Assembly (NCBI RefSeq): GCF_014650335.1
Contig: NZ_BMUT01000008.1
Span: 1 to 64,000 of the forward strand
Source of the DNA: Streptomyces hiroshimensis
GTDB taxonomy: Bacteria; Actinomycetota; Actinomycetes; Streptomycetales; Streptomycetaceae
DNA: 64,000 nt
Direction: 5' to 3'
A model generated the notes under the pieces. That model made no database searches, was not told the origin of the DNA, and saw only the letters and a program-made list of their open reading frames with translations. Position 1 is the first letter of the stretch. Each line of letters starts with the position of its first letter. The position numbers were made by a program, and so were the translations under genes. Positions 1-9,052 of the stretch are shown piece by piece.

Positions 1-239
1 CCGGGGTGAATGGCATCCGCCCCCGACTCGGCCGCCGCGGCAAGCACCTTGGCCACATCGAGGTAGCTCGTCGCCGGGGTGTCACCGCCCAGCGCATACG
101 CCTCATCAGCAGCGCGGACATGCAGCGCGTCCCGGTCCGGATCCGCGTAGACCGCCACACTGGCAATCCCGGCATCCCGGCACGCGCGAGCTACGCGGAC
201 AGCGATTTCGCCACGGTTGGCGATGAGCACCTTGCGCAC
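1..239 (-). CDS. accA2: Acyl-CoA carboxylase alpha (biotin carboxylase) subunit, 5' end only
   Basis: The first 79 codons of a biotin-carboxylase subunit, running off the left edge of the window. The start reads (M)RKVLIANRGEIAVRVARAC, the standard opening of the biotin carboxylase N-terminal domain, followed by the DPDRDALHVRAADEAY and DAIHPG segments. The GTG at 239 is preceded by AAGGAGGGAGCC, a strong ribosome binding site. In acyl-CoA carboxylases this subunit carboxylates biotin with ATP and bicarbonate. The pccB and accE subunits lie about 7 kb to the right, and birA would biotinylate it. The symbol follows remembered S. coelicolor gene order; the family call is solid but the paralogue is inferred. 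Confidence 0.9.
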   Translation of the reverse strand, partial: MRKVLIANRGEIAVRVARACRDAGIASVAVYADPDRDALHVRAADEAYALGGDTPATSYLDVAKVLAAAAESGADAIHP

Positions 240-250
240 GATGGCTCCCT

Positions 251-263
251 CCTTGAAACAAGG
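251..263. promoter_or_regulatory. Inverted repeat overlapping the accA2 ribosome binding site
   Basis: CCTTG-AAA-CAAGG is a perfect 5-bp dyad. Read on the minus strand it ends in the AAGG that begins the accA2 Shine-Dalgarno sequence, so a hairpin or a bound protein here could mask translation initiation. Its role is inferred only. Confidence 0.3.
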
Positions 264-622
264 TGAGTTTAGGTACTGGCGACACTCTGTGCCGAGCCGA
301 CTCCCGAGGTGAGCTTGCCCACACGGAGCGTGAACCGGAGGCCGTGTGCGCGCCAAAGTCCCCAGTTCTCCCACGGTACGCCGGGTGTGAGGGTCTCTGC
401 CGACCTTTGCATGTGGCAGAGCTCTCGACCCGCGGCGCCGGGCGGGAAAGAGCTTTCTTTGTCGAGTCCCTACGAAGGGGTGGCCCAAAGTTTGCGTGTG
501 CGGGAACCGGCCCGGGGGCCGGTCGGCCGGGCTCGGGCCCCGAAGGGGGTCCGGAGGCGGATCCGGGCGGGCGTCCGGGCGGGCATCCGGCGCGGATCCG
601 GGCGCGATCTCGCGCCGACCCC

Positions 623-651
623 TTGCCCGTACTTCTACCCGTGAGTAGCGT
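623..651 (+). promoter_or_regulatory. Weak candidate promoter in the 240-721 intergenic region
   Basis: TTGCCC, a 17-bp spacer and TAGCGT lie about 70 bases before the membrane-protein start at 722. The surrounding 480-bp gap (240-721) separates two divergent genes. Otherwise it holds only a degenerate GC-rich repeat tract at about 558-609 (repeated GGATCCGGGC/GGGCATCCGG-like units) and no convincing gene. Confidence 0.25.
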
Positions 652-721
652 CCTTCCAGACGTACGTACCCGCGGTAACTCGCGGCAATCGCCCGCGGAG
701 GGGCGGGCGAGGGGGTGGCCG

Positions 722-1162
722 ATGACCCGGTTCCGCAGACCTGTCGTCGGCCTCGCCGCGCTCGCCCTCGTCGTGGAGGGCCTGGGCATCGCCCTGATCA
801 ACTGGATCCTCGGCGTCGTCGTCCGCCGCCAGCACATGTCCGTCGCCGGCAGCGACCCCGGCCTGATGGCCCTCGCCGCCTGGATCGCCGGCGGGCTCTT
901 CGCCCTCTACCTGCTCCTGTGCGCCGTCGTCGCCCTCCGCGCCGCCCTGTACGACCGCCCGCCGCGGGTCGCGGGAAGGATTCTGTTGATCACCTGCGGC
1001 GTCGTCCACGGCCTGCTGGGCGCCTTCTGCGTCGGCCTCGTCGGCTGGGGCGCGTTCGCGGCCGTCATGGTCGTCCTCGCCCTGATCGTGTGGACGCTGA
1101 TGGCGTACGACCCGGACCGCTGGGGTCAGCCGCTGGAGGCGGCGGCCCCCGCCTCACGCTGA
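722..1162 (+). CDS. Small four-helix membrane protein
   Basis: A 146-residue protein with four hydrophobic segments (about residues 8-30, 47-70, 84-104 and 106-125) and a short polar C-terminal tail. The ATG at 722 follows a GAGGGGG run a few bases upstream. It resembles the unnamed multi-pass membrane proteins found next to accA2 in streptomycetes. Nothing identifies a substrate or catalytic residue, so no function is proposed. It is transcribed away from accA2 and converges on the IclR gene, leaving only 14 bases between the two stop codons. Confidence 0.8.
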   Translation: MTRFRRPVVGLAALALVVEGLGIALINWILGVVVRRQHMSVAGSDPGLMALAAWIAGGLFALYLLLCAVVALRAALYDRPPRVAGRILLITCGVVHGLLGAFCVGLVGWGAFAAVMVVLALIVWTLMAYDPDRWGQPLEAAAPASR

Positions 1163-1176
1163 CGCGCGGCCGACGT

Positions 1177-1932
1177 TCAGCGCCGGCGCGCCGCCAACTT
1201 CGCCGCCTCGGCCGCCACGTGGCGCAGCGTCTCCGTCAGCTGCCGTCTGCCCCGCCGGAAGTCCTCCAGCGGGAGGGCGGCCGACACGGCCGTCATGCCG
1301 CCGCCCGCGGCCCGCCCGCCCGGCAGGGCCGGTACGGGCACCGCCACGCAGGCCACTCCCGGCGCGCACTCCTCGACCTCCACGGCGACCCCCTCCCGCC
1401 GCACACGCCGCAGCTCCGCGTCCAGCCGGTCCGGCGAGGTGATCGTCCGCGGCGTGATCGCCCGCATCCCGGTGCCGGTCAGGTAGCGCATGCGGGCGGC
1501 CCGCGGCAGCGCCGAGAGCAGCACCTTGCCGTGGGCGGTCGCGTGCCCGTCCAGGTCCCGGCCCACGCTGAAGCCGCCTGTCGACGGCTCGGCGGCGTTC
1601 GCGGCGAGGACGGCGATGTCCCCGTTGCGGTACGTACTGAAGTACGTGTCCGCGCCCGCCTCGCGCCGCGCTTTGAGGAGAAGGGCGTGGACGGCGTCGT
1701 CCAGCTGCATCTGCCGGGAGAAGGCCTGGTGCAGGGCGGGGACGCGGTAGCCGAGGGTGTAGCCGCCCGCGGTACGGACCAGATGCCCGCGGGCGGTCAG
1801 CGTGCCGAGGATCTCGTACACCGTGGACAGGCCGCACTGCAGGCTTCTGGCCAGCGCCTTCGCCGTCACCGGGCCGGGGGATGCGGCGACGGCGTCCAGT
1901 ACGTCGAGGGCGCGGTCCACGGACTGGGACAT
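1177..1932 (-). CDS. IclR-family transcriptional regulator
   Basis: A 251-residue protein beginning MSQSVDRALDVLDAVAASPG. The N-terminal winged helix-turn-helix (about 1-70) contains the typical LARSLQCGLSTVYEILGTL recognition region. The C-terminal effector domain follows, with the GRDLDGHATAHGKVLLSALP segment common to the family. The open frame extends further upstream, but homology to the family begins at this ATG. IclR proteins usually repress or activate catabolic operons in response to a small ligand; the target here is unknown. It lies 68 bp downstream of the PfpI-like gene on the same strand and may share its transcript. Confidence 0.85.
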   Translation of the reverse strand: MSQSVDRALDVLDAVAASPGPVTAKALARSLQCGLSTVYEILGTLTARGHLVRTAGGYTLGYRVPALHQAFSRQMQLDDAVHALLLKARREAGADTYFSTYRNGDIAVLAANAAEPSTGGFSVGRDLDGHATAHGKVLLSALPRAARMRYLTGTGMRAITPRTITSPDRLDAELRRVRREGVAVEVEECAPGVACVAVPVPALPGGRAAGGGMTAVSAALPLEDFRRGRRQLTETLRHVAAEAAKLAARRR

Positions 1933-2000
1933 GGGAGGCTCGGGTTCCCTTCGAGGCTGGGCGGGCTGTCGGCGGACCTCCCAGCCTCGCACAGGAGTGG

Positions 2001-2567
2001 TCAGCTCTTGACCGGCGCCTTTTCGCGGAGCAGCTCCACGAAGGCCCGCATCCACGCGGGCTGGTCGTTCCACGCCCGCGCGGACACCATGTTCCCGTCG
2101 ACGACGGCCTCGGCGTCCACGAAGGTCCCGCCCGCGAGCTGCACGTCGGGCCTGCACGCCGGCCAGGCCGCCGTGCGGCGGCCCTTGAGGACGCCCAGCG
2201 GCGTCAGGGCGATCACGGCGTGGCAGATGTGCGCGATGGGTTTGTTCTGCGCGAAGAACGACCTGATGATCCGCTGGAAGTCCGGATCCAGCCGCAGGAA
2301 CTCCGGCGCGCGGCCGCCGGGGATGACGACCGCGGCGTAGTCCGACGGGTTCACGTTCGCCAGCGCGACGTCCGCGGGCCAGCTGTGACCGAGCTTCTCC
2401 GTGTACGTGTCGAAGCTCGCGACGAAGTCGTGCACGACGAACTGGAGCTGCTTCACGGTGGGGGCGGCGATGTCGACCTCGTAGCCCTCTTCCAGCAGGC
2501 GCTGGTAGGGGTAGAGGACCTCCAGGTCCTCGGCGGCGTCACCGGTGGTGATCAGGATTCTCGGCAT
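2001..2567 (-). CDS. DJ-1/PfpI family protein
   Basis: A 188-residue protein of the glutamine-amidotransferase-like DJ-1/PfpI superfamily. The nucleophile-elbow motif IAHICHA places the reactive Cys near residue 115 with the adjacent His at 116. The conserved VVIPGGRAPEFLR loop lies at about 81-93. Family members include proteases, glyoxalases, deglycases and stress chaperones, and sequence alone does not separate these. The length is typical. It precedes the IclR gene on the same strand. Confidence 0.85.
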   Translation of the reverse strand: MPRILITTGDAAEDLEVLYPYQRLLEEGYEVDIAAPTVKQLQFVVHDFVASFDTYTEKLGHSWPADVALANVNPSDYAAVVIPGGRAPEFLRLDPDFQRIIRSFFAQNKPIAHICHAVIALTPLGVLKGRRTAAWPACRPDVQLAGGTFVDAEAVVDGNMVSARAWNDQPAWMRAFVELLREKAPVKS

Positions 2568-2615
2568 GGCTGCGGGCTCCTCGGGGGTAGGAGACGTAGC
2601 CGGATGGCTTCCGGC

Positions 2616-2873
2616 CTACACCGGAATATGCGCCTTGACATGTCCGAGGAAACTTGCCCAGGTGGAGTGGTTGAGGATGAGGGTGGGTCCAGTGGGGTTC
2701 TTGGAGTCCCGTATGTGGACCGGCGCGCGGTCGGGACGTCTGCCGACTTCGACGCAGTCCCCGCCGCTGTCGTCGCTGTGGCTTGACTTGCGCCAGTCGA
2801 GGGCAGCTTCCAGGCAGTTGCCGCCACTGGAGTCGCTGTAGCTGGACTTGCGCCAACGCAAGGTTGCTCTCAT
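2616..2873 (-). CDS. DUF397 protein with a duplicated N-terminal motif
   Basis: An 85-residue DUF397 protein. The family signature WRKSSYSDSSGGNC occurs at residues 7-20 and is repeated almost exactly as WRKSSHSDDSGGDC at 27-40. The usual C-terminal half (VHIRDSKNPTGPTLILNHSTWASFL) follows. Ordinary family members have one copy. The ATG overlaps the TGA of the upstream XRE gene (ATGA), so the two are translationally coupled. DUF397 proteins typically accompany such XRE regulators in Streptomyces (whiJ-like clusters), probably as small partners; the molecular role is not established. Confidence 0.92.
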   Translation of the reverse strand: MRATLRWRKSSYSDSSGGNCLEAALDWRKSSHSDDSGGDCVEVGRRPDRAPVHIRDSKNPTGPTLILNHSTWASFLGHVKAHIPV

Positions 2874-3703
2874 AGCTCTCCCGCCAACCGCTCGATAAGG
2901 CCCAGCGATTCGTCCGGGCCGAGGGCTTGTGCGCGGATCTTCGCATAGCGGTGGAAGCGGCGGGTCACCTCGGGCGGGTCGCTGATCAGGTTGCTTGTGC
3001 CCTCCACCTCCAAATAGACCAACATGCGGTGGTCCGGAGTCTGCACGAGCTTCATCGGCCCTTCGGCGCCCGCGTGCTGTCCCCGCAGCCCGCGGTCCAT
3101 GGGCAGTATCTGAATGTTGACATTGGGGCGTCGCGCGTACTCGGCGAGATGGTTCAGCTGCCCGCGCATGATGTCCCAGCTCCCAAATGGGCGGCGCAGC
3201 ACGGACTCTTCGAGGACCATCTCGATCAGTGCCGTCGGATCGCGGTCGAATACCGCTTTGCGCTCCATGCGAGCCTCGACCAACTCGGACACGACGACCT
3301 CCGGCAGTGGTGGATATCCGCCGCCAATGAGCGCCCGGGCATACTCCTCGGTCTGGAACAGCCCGTCGACCACGAAGTTCTCGTACGTGCAGAGCGTCAG
3401 CGCCTCCCGCTCAAGGCGCGCGAAGTCTTTGAAATGCGTCGGGTACTTGTCCAGCCGCACATACTTCTTCGCCGCCGTGAAGATGCCCATGCCGCAGCCG
3501 ATGACGCCCTCTAGGCGGTCCAGCATCTTCTCGTTCGCAGGCTGGGCGCCCGTTTCCAACGCACTGACCGCTGAGCCGGTGTAGCCGATCTGAGTAGCCA
3601 GCTCTTCCTGCGTCATGCCCGCCAGCTTGCGCAGCAACCGCACGATGTCGGACGTCAGTTGTGCCGCCGTTGACGCCCGGTCCTTGTTCTCCTGGCTCGC
3701 CAT
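2870..3703 (-). CDS. XRE-family helix-turn-helix regulator (DUF5753 type)
   Basis: A 277-residue regulator. The N-terminal helix-turn-helix (about 15-70) contains LRKLAGMTQEELATQIGYTG. The C-terminal DUF5753-like domain includes the FQTEEYARALI segment and the VNIQILPMDRG stretch typical of the whiJ/abaA-type Streptomyces regulators. The ATG at 3703 is chosen; an in-frame TTG at 3733 would add 10 residues. It is coupled to DUF397 by an ATGA overlap and divergent from the gene at 3827. Two inverted repeats in the gap are candidate operators. Confidence 0.88.
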   Translation of the reverse strand: MASQENKDRASTAAQLTSDIVRLLRKLAGMTQEELATQIGYTGSAVSALETGAQPANEKMLDRLEGVIGCGMGIFTAAKKYVRLDKYPTHFKDFARLEREALTLCTYENFVVDGLFQTEEYARALIGGGYPPLPEVVVSELVEARMERKAVFDRDPTALIEMVLEESVLRRPFGSWDIMRGQLNHLAEYARRPNVNIQILPMDRGLRGQHAGAEGPMKLVQTPDHRMLVYLEVEGTSNLISDPPEVTRRFHRYAKIRAQALGPDESLGLIERLAGEL

Positions 3704-3724
3704 TCCCCGGCCCCCGCCTTCCAC

Positions 3725-3778
3725 TTGACTCAACTACGGTCAAGGAACGTTCGACTGCGGCGCACTGTTAACAACAGT
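3725..3778. promoter_or_regulatory. Two inverted repeats between the XRE regulator and its divergent neighbour
   Basis: TTGAC-N9-GTCAA spans 3725-3743 and ACTGTT-AAC-AACAGT spans 3764-3778; all arms are perfect. The second is a compact dyad of the size bound by XRE-type dimers. Both lie in the divergent promoter region, so autoregulation is the natural inference. Confidence 0.45.
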
Positions 3779-3826
3779 CCACGCTCCGTGATGGAAAACC
3801 TAGCGGCCATCAGTGATGCTCGTCAC

Positions 3827-4255
3827 ATGAACCAGCAAGGTCATGTGACCGAAATCGACTGGCTGCCTGCCACCGGTCACCAACTCCGCAAGACAGGCGT
3901 CCACTTCGACGCCATCCGCATCCGCGGCAACGACGGCCGCCGTCTGGCCAATGCCATGGCCATGCTCACCCGCGGCCGGCCCGGTCCGATCATCGCGGAA
4001 GCGAACAACGGCAAGGCCATGTGCTTCCTCATGAACCCCGGAAGCATCTCCGGCCGCTCGTGGCCGGAAGGCGTCGAACGGCTCGACTACGTACTCATTC
4101 CCGCGCTTTACGGGGCCACATGGCCCCTCTCGTGGTACTGCGTACCCACCCCGGACGGGCGACTCGTGCACACGCTTCTTCTGCTCAGTACCGCCCGTGC
4201 ATTTCTGGGGTGCGCCCCCCGAGTGGCGGAAGGAATGGTGACCGAGGCGCCATGA
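3827..4255 (+). CDS. Conserved actinobacterial hypothetical protein, divergent partner of XRE/DUF397
   Basis: A 142-residue protein without a domain I can name. The start at 3827 is preferred because codons before it (from an alternative ATG at 3791) have poor third-position GC. Recognisable stretches are TEIDWLPATGHQ, GVHFDAIRI, RPGPIIAE and YGATWPLSWYCVP. Similar proteins often lie beside XRE/DUF397 gene pairs in Streptomyces. It has no membrane segment or signal peptide. The secreted-protein gene at 4272 follows after 16 bases and may be cotranscribed. Confidence 0.7.
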   Translation: MNQQGHVTEIDWLPATGHQLRKTGVHFDAIRIRGNDGRRLANAMAMLTRGRPGPIIAEANNGKAMCFLMNPGSISGRSWPEGVERLDYVLIPALYGATWPLSWYCVPTPDGRLVHTLLLLSTARAFLGCAPRVAEGMVTEAP

Positions 4256-4271
4256 CCTCGTTGGGGCGGTC

Positions 4272-4580
4272 ATGATGAAGCGCATTGTTGCCGCCGCCGC
4301 TCTGACCGGAGCCGCGTTCGCCCTGACCGCCACCGCCGCCACGGCTGCTCCCATGCCGCAACCGCCCACCTCGAACGCGGGACCCGTCATCGCCCCGCCG
4401 GCACCGGCGCCCGGCCCGCCCGGGGAGGAACCGGCGACCAGCATCTACCCCGGGGCCACGAATCAGCTCGGCAAGCTCGATCAGCTCAACCAGCTGAACC
4501 AGCTGGGTCAGGCCGGCCAGGCCCTCGACCCGGTCCTCGGGCTCCTCGCGCCGGTCACCGGGCTGCTGCCGGGGCTCTAG
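4272..4580 (+). CDS. Small secreted Pro- and Leu/Gln-rich protein
   Basis: A 102-residue protein with a clear Sec signal peptide (MMKRIVAAAALTGAAFALTA, cleavage probably after ATAA near residue 26). A Pro-rich linker follows, then a Leu-Gln-Asn repeat (LDQLNQLNQLGQ, about 69-80) that could form an amphipathic helix, and a hydrophobic C-terminus ending LLPGL. It has no cysteine and no enzymatic motif. It lies 16 bases after the preceding gene. Its stop codon overlaps the maf stop from the other strand in a shared CTAG. Confidence 0.75.
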   Translation: MMKRIVAAAALTGAAFALTATAATAAPMPQPPTSNAGPVIAPPAPAPGPPGEEPATSIYPGATNQLGKLDQLNQLNQLGQAGQALDPVLGLLAPVTGLLPGL

Positions 4581-5185
4581 GCGCTCGCCCACAGCTCCGT
4601 GATCGACATCCCCAGCTCGGCGAGGAGCTTGCGGAGCAGGGGGAGGGAGAGGCCGATGACGTTGCCGTGGTCGCCGTCGATGCCCTCGATGAAGGGGGCG
4701 GAGCGGCCGTCGAGGGTGAAGGCGCCCGCGACGTACAGCGGCTCACCCGTCGCGACGTAGGCCGCGATCTCGGCGTCGGAGGGCTCCCCGAAGCGCACGG
4801 TCGTGGAAGCGGTCGCCGACACCCGGCGGCCCGTGGCCGTGTCGATGATGCAGTGGCCGGTCCGGAGGATCCCGGACCGGCCCCGCATCGACTTCCAGCG
4901 GGCGATGGCGTCCTCGGCGTCGTCCGGCTTGCCCAGGGCCTGGCCGTCCAGCTCCAGGACGGAGTCGCAGCCGACGACCAGTGCCCCGGCCGCCTCCGGC
5001 CGGGCGGCGACCGCGTCGGCCTTGGCCTCGGCGAGGACGCGGGCCAGCTCGGCGGGGGTCGGGGCGGTGAGCGCGTCCTCGTCCACACCGCTGACGATCA
5101 CCTCGGGCCGCAGCCCGGCGGCCTTGAGCAGGCCGAGGCGGGCGGGGGACTGGGAGGCGAGGACGAGGCGGCGCTGAGGGGTCAT
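4577..5185 (-). CDS. maf: Maf-family nucleotide pyrophosphatase
   Basis: A 202-residue Maf/Ham1-fold protein. It opens with RRLVLASQSPARLGLLKAAG (the substrate-binding SxSPxR loop), continues with the VVGCDSVLELDG metal/catalytic segment and closes with GNVIGLSLPLLRKLL. Family members hydrolyse modified or non-canonical nucleoside triphosphates and are linked to septum formation. The ATG at 5185 gives the usual length; an in-frame ATG at 5194 is possible. Gene order next to pccB matches other streptomycetes. Confidence 0.92.
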   Translation of the reverse strand: MTPQRRLVLASQSPARLGLLKAAGLRPEVIVSGVDEDALTAPTPAELARVLAEAKADAVAARPEAAGALVVGCDSVLELDGQALGKPDDAEDAIARWKSMRGRSGILRTGHCIIDTATGRRVSATASTTVRFGEPSDAEIAAYVATGEPLYVAGAFTLDGRSAPFIEGIDGDHGNVIGLSLPLLRKLLAELGMSITELWASA

Positions 5186-5225
5186 GCCCGCCATCGTAGA
5201 CAACCGCCGTCCCTCTTCCCCGGCG

Positions 5226-6689
5226 CTACTTGGTGATCACGGCCTGCATGACCTTCTTGGCGATCGGGCCGGCGAGGCCGCCGCCGGAGATCTCGTCGCG
5301 GTCGATGCCGGAGCCCTCGGGGTCGATGAAGACGGCGACGGCGACGGGGGAGCCGTCGGCCTGCTTGGCGTAGGAGACGAACCAGGCGTACGGGAGCTTC
5401 TCGTTGTTGACGCCGTGCTGGGCGGTGCCGGTCTTGGCGCCGACGGTGACGCCGTCGATGAGGGCCTTCTTGCCGGTGCCGTTCTGGGCGGTGTTCTCCA
5501 TCATCTGCTGGACCTTCTTCGCCGTGTCGGCGGAGACGGCCTGCGACATGACCTCGGGCTTGTGCTTCTCCAGGGTGTTGAGGTTGGGGTCGCGGAGCTC
5601 CTCGACCAGGTACGGCTTCATGAGCTTGCCGTCGTTGGCGAGGGCGGCGGTCATCATCGCGATCTGCAGCGGGGTGCTGTCGAGGCTGCCCTGGCCCATG
5701 CCGGTGAGGGCGGTCTGCGGGCGGTCGAGGTTCTTGGGGTAGATGCTCTCGACGGTGCCGTTGGGGATGAAGATGTCCTTGTTGTTGAAGCCGAACTTCT
5801 CGGCGGTCTCGCGCATCTTGTCCTTGCCCAGCTTGTCGGCCAGGTCGAGGAAGACGTTGTTGCAGGACCACTGGAGGCCGGCCTTGAGCGAGCCGTTGAC
5901 GCACTCCTCGGTCTGGACGTCGTTGCGGACCTTGGTCGTGCTCAGCGGCAGCGGGTACGGGACCGGGGCGCTGCCCTTGGCGTTGATGTCGGTGACGATG
6001 CCGTGTTCGAGGGCGGCCGCGGCGGTGAGGATCTTGAAGGTGGAGCCCGGGGGGTAACGCTCCTTGATCGCCCGGTTGACCAGCGGCTTGTCCTTGTCGG
6101 CCTCCAGCTTCTTGTACGCCTCCTGGTCCTTGAGCGTGTTGCCCGCGAAGACCGAGGGGTCGTAGGAGGGCGTGGAGGCGAGGGCGAGGATCTTGCCGCT
6201 GCGGGGGTCGAGGGCGACGACGGCGCCCTTGTACTTGCCGAGGCCCTCGAAGGCGGCCTTCTGCGCCTTGGGGTCGATGGTCGTCACCACATCGCCGCCG
6301 TGGGGCTTCTTGCCGGTGAGCATGTCGGTGGTGCGCTGCAGGAACAGCTTGTCGTCGGTGCCGCTGAGCAGCTTGTTGTTGACGTATTCGAGCTGGCTGT
6401 TGCCGTAGAGCTGCGAGGAGTAGCCGGTGACCGGGGCGTACATCTCGCCGTCCTTGAACGTGCGCTTGTACTTGTAGTCGCCCGTGGTCTCGCTGGAGCC
6501 GGTGACGGGCTGGCCGCCGACGATGATGTTGCCGCGGGGCTGGGCGAAGGAGGCGATCTTCACCCGCTTGTTGTCCTTGTGGTTGGACAGCTCGTCGCTG
6601 CGGACGAACTGGACCCAGGTCGCCTGGACCAGCAGGGCCAGGACCAGCACTCCGACAAAGACGGATATATGGCGCACGGGCTTGTTCAT
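5226..6689 (-). CDS. pbpA: Penicillin-binding protein, class B transpeptidase (PbpA type)
   Basis: A 487-residue class B PBP that crosslinks peptidoglycan outside the membrane. It has a short cytoplasmic tail and one N-terminal membrane anchor (about 8-27), a dimerisation region, and the transpeptidase domain with S216-TFK (SxxK), S275-CN (SxN) and K419-TG (KTG) motifs all intact. ATG 6689 (MNKPVRHISV) is preferred over a GTG at 6701 because GGGGAG lies 11 bases before it. No rodA-like partner is adjacent. It converges on nothing and runs towards maf on the same strand. Confidence 0.93.
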   Translation of the reverse strand: MNKPVRHISVFVGVLVLALLVQATWVQFVRSDELSNHKDNKRVKIASFAQPRGNIIVGGQPVTGSSETTGDYKYKRTFKDGEMYAPVTGYSSQLYGNSQLEYVNNKLLSGTDDKLFLQRTTDMLTGKKPHGGDVVTTIDPKAQKAAFEGLGKYKGAVVALDPRSGKILALASTPSYDPSVFAGNTLKDQEAYKKLEADKDKPLVNRAIKERYPPGSTFKILTAAAALEHGIVTDINAKGSAPVPYPLPLSTTKVRNDVQTEECVNGSLKAGLQWSCNNVFLDLADKLGKDKMRETAEKFGFNNKDIFIPNGTVESIYPKNLDRPQTALTGMGQGSLDSTPLQIAMMTAALANDGKLMKPYLVEELRDPNLNTLEKHKPEVMSQAVSADTAKKVQQMMENTAQNGTGKKALIDGVTVGAKTGTAQHGVNNEKLPYAWFVSYAKQADGSPVAVAVFIDPEGSGIDRDEISGGGLAGPIAKKVMQAVITK

Positions 6690-6787
6690 GGTGTGACGCA
6701 CTCCCCGGTTCGCGGCATTTCACTAGCGATGATGCGGGTGGGGAGGGTTTGGTTGCAGAGGGCCCGTAACTGTGCGTTTCCTGTGGC

Positions 6788-6925
6788 TCAGCCCACGCCG
6801 AGGATGATGAAGGCGATCACCATGCCGATCGCGAGCACGAGACCGGCCCGGCGGAGCATCGCCTGCGCCTCGCGCAGCTCCTCGGGGGGTTCGTCGGACG
6901 GGTCTGACCACAGCATCCCCACCAT
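6788..6925 (-). CDS. 45-residue single-pass membrane protein
   Basis: A short reading frame beginning MVGMLWSDPSDEPPEELREA, with an acidic N-terminal half, a basic RR pair, and one transmembrane helix (about 26-44, AGLVLAIGMVIAFIILGVG) that ends at the stop codon. The polar-then-hydrophobic layout and the strong third-position GC support coding. Similar tiny proteins sit between pccB and maf in Streptomyces, as far as I recall. A 16-bp perfect palindrome lies 26 bases upstream. A competing 81-codon frame on the same strand (6723-6968) has random-looking Arg/Pro-rich sequence and is rejected. Confidence 0.75.
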   Translation of the reverse strand: MVGMLWSDPSDEPPEELREAQAMLRRAGLVLAIGMVIAFIILGVG

Positions 6926-6951
6926 GGTCCCGCCGGGGGGTGCGGCGCGCC

Positions 6952-6967
6952 TGAGTACGCGTACTCA
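6952..6967. promoter_or_regulatory. Perfect 16-bp palindrome upstream of the 45-residue membrane protein
   Basis: TGAGTACGCGTACTCA is fully self-complementary. It sits 26 bases before the start at 6925, overlapping where a promoter would be expected. It is most likely an operator for a dimeric regulator; which one is unknown. Confidence 0.5.
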
Positions 6968-6997
6968 ATCGCCGGGGGCGGTGTGCCGCAAGGGCGC

Positions 6998-7040
6998 GTA
7001 CGGGGAGCGGGCCGCTACTGCGGCCCGCTCCCTTCCGTAC
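6998..7040 (-). terminator. Terminator-like hairpin after accE
   Basis: A 12-bp perfect stem (7004-7015 with 7020-7031, loop TACT) is extended by GTACGG/CCGTAC outer arms with a small bulge. It begins three bases after the accE stop on the minus strand. There is no long U-tract, as is usual in Streptomyces. Confidence 0.65.
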
Positions 7041-7043
7041 TTC

Positions 7044-7253
7044 TTATGCAGGCCAGTACGTCGTGCGCCACGCCCGCGGGCCCGCCTGCGGCATGCGCGT
7101 CGCGGTCAGGCGTCGCGCCGGCGTCGACCACTCCGGGCGGGCCTCGCCCGCCTCGGGCGCGGCAGCGCTCCCCGCTGCCGCGCGGGCCTGGACCACCGCC
7201 AGGGCGGCGGCGAGCTCCTCGGGGGTCGGGTTGCCCCGGACTACCTTGATCAC
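7044..7253 (-). CDS. accE: Acyl-CoA carboxylase epsilon subunit
   Basis: A 69-residue protein opening (M)IKVVRGNPTPEELAAALAVV and closing RMPQAGPRAWRTTYWPA, the hallmarks of the actinobacterial epsilon subunit that stimulates and stabilises the propionyl/acyl-CoA carboxylase complex. The GTG start at 7253 has AGGAGG seven bases upstream, and the TAG of that sequence is the pccB stop codon, so the genes are tightly coupled. The centre is Ala/Glu-rich and poorly conserved, as usual for this subunit. Confidence 0.92.
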   Translation of the reverse strand: MIKVVRGNPTPEELAAALAVVQARAAAGSAAAPEAGEARPEWSTPARRLTATRMPQAGPRAWRTTYWPA

Positions 7254-7263
7254 CGACAGCCTC

Positions 7264-8853
<1,590 letters not shown>

Positions 8854-9052
8854 CGGGATGCGGCTCCTGCTCGTCCAGAGGTGGGCTGGCTGAGGATGAA
8901 CTGAGGCTGATGAACTGAGGCTGGCTATGGGCTGAACGGTGTTATCGGCGCTATCGGTGCTACCGGTCCGTAGCGTATCCGCGCGGGTGCGCTGCGGCAG
9001 TGCGTCGTTGGCCACACCGTTTTGCCTCCACTTCCCTCCTATGGTGGCTCTT

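Noticed and set aside
6723..6968. An 81-codon minus-strand frame upstream of pbpA.
   Set aside because: Its sequence is Arg/Pro/His-rich without hydrophobic pattern; the overlapping 45-residue frame has a clear membrane helix and better codon bias.
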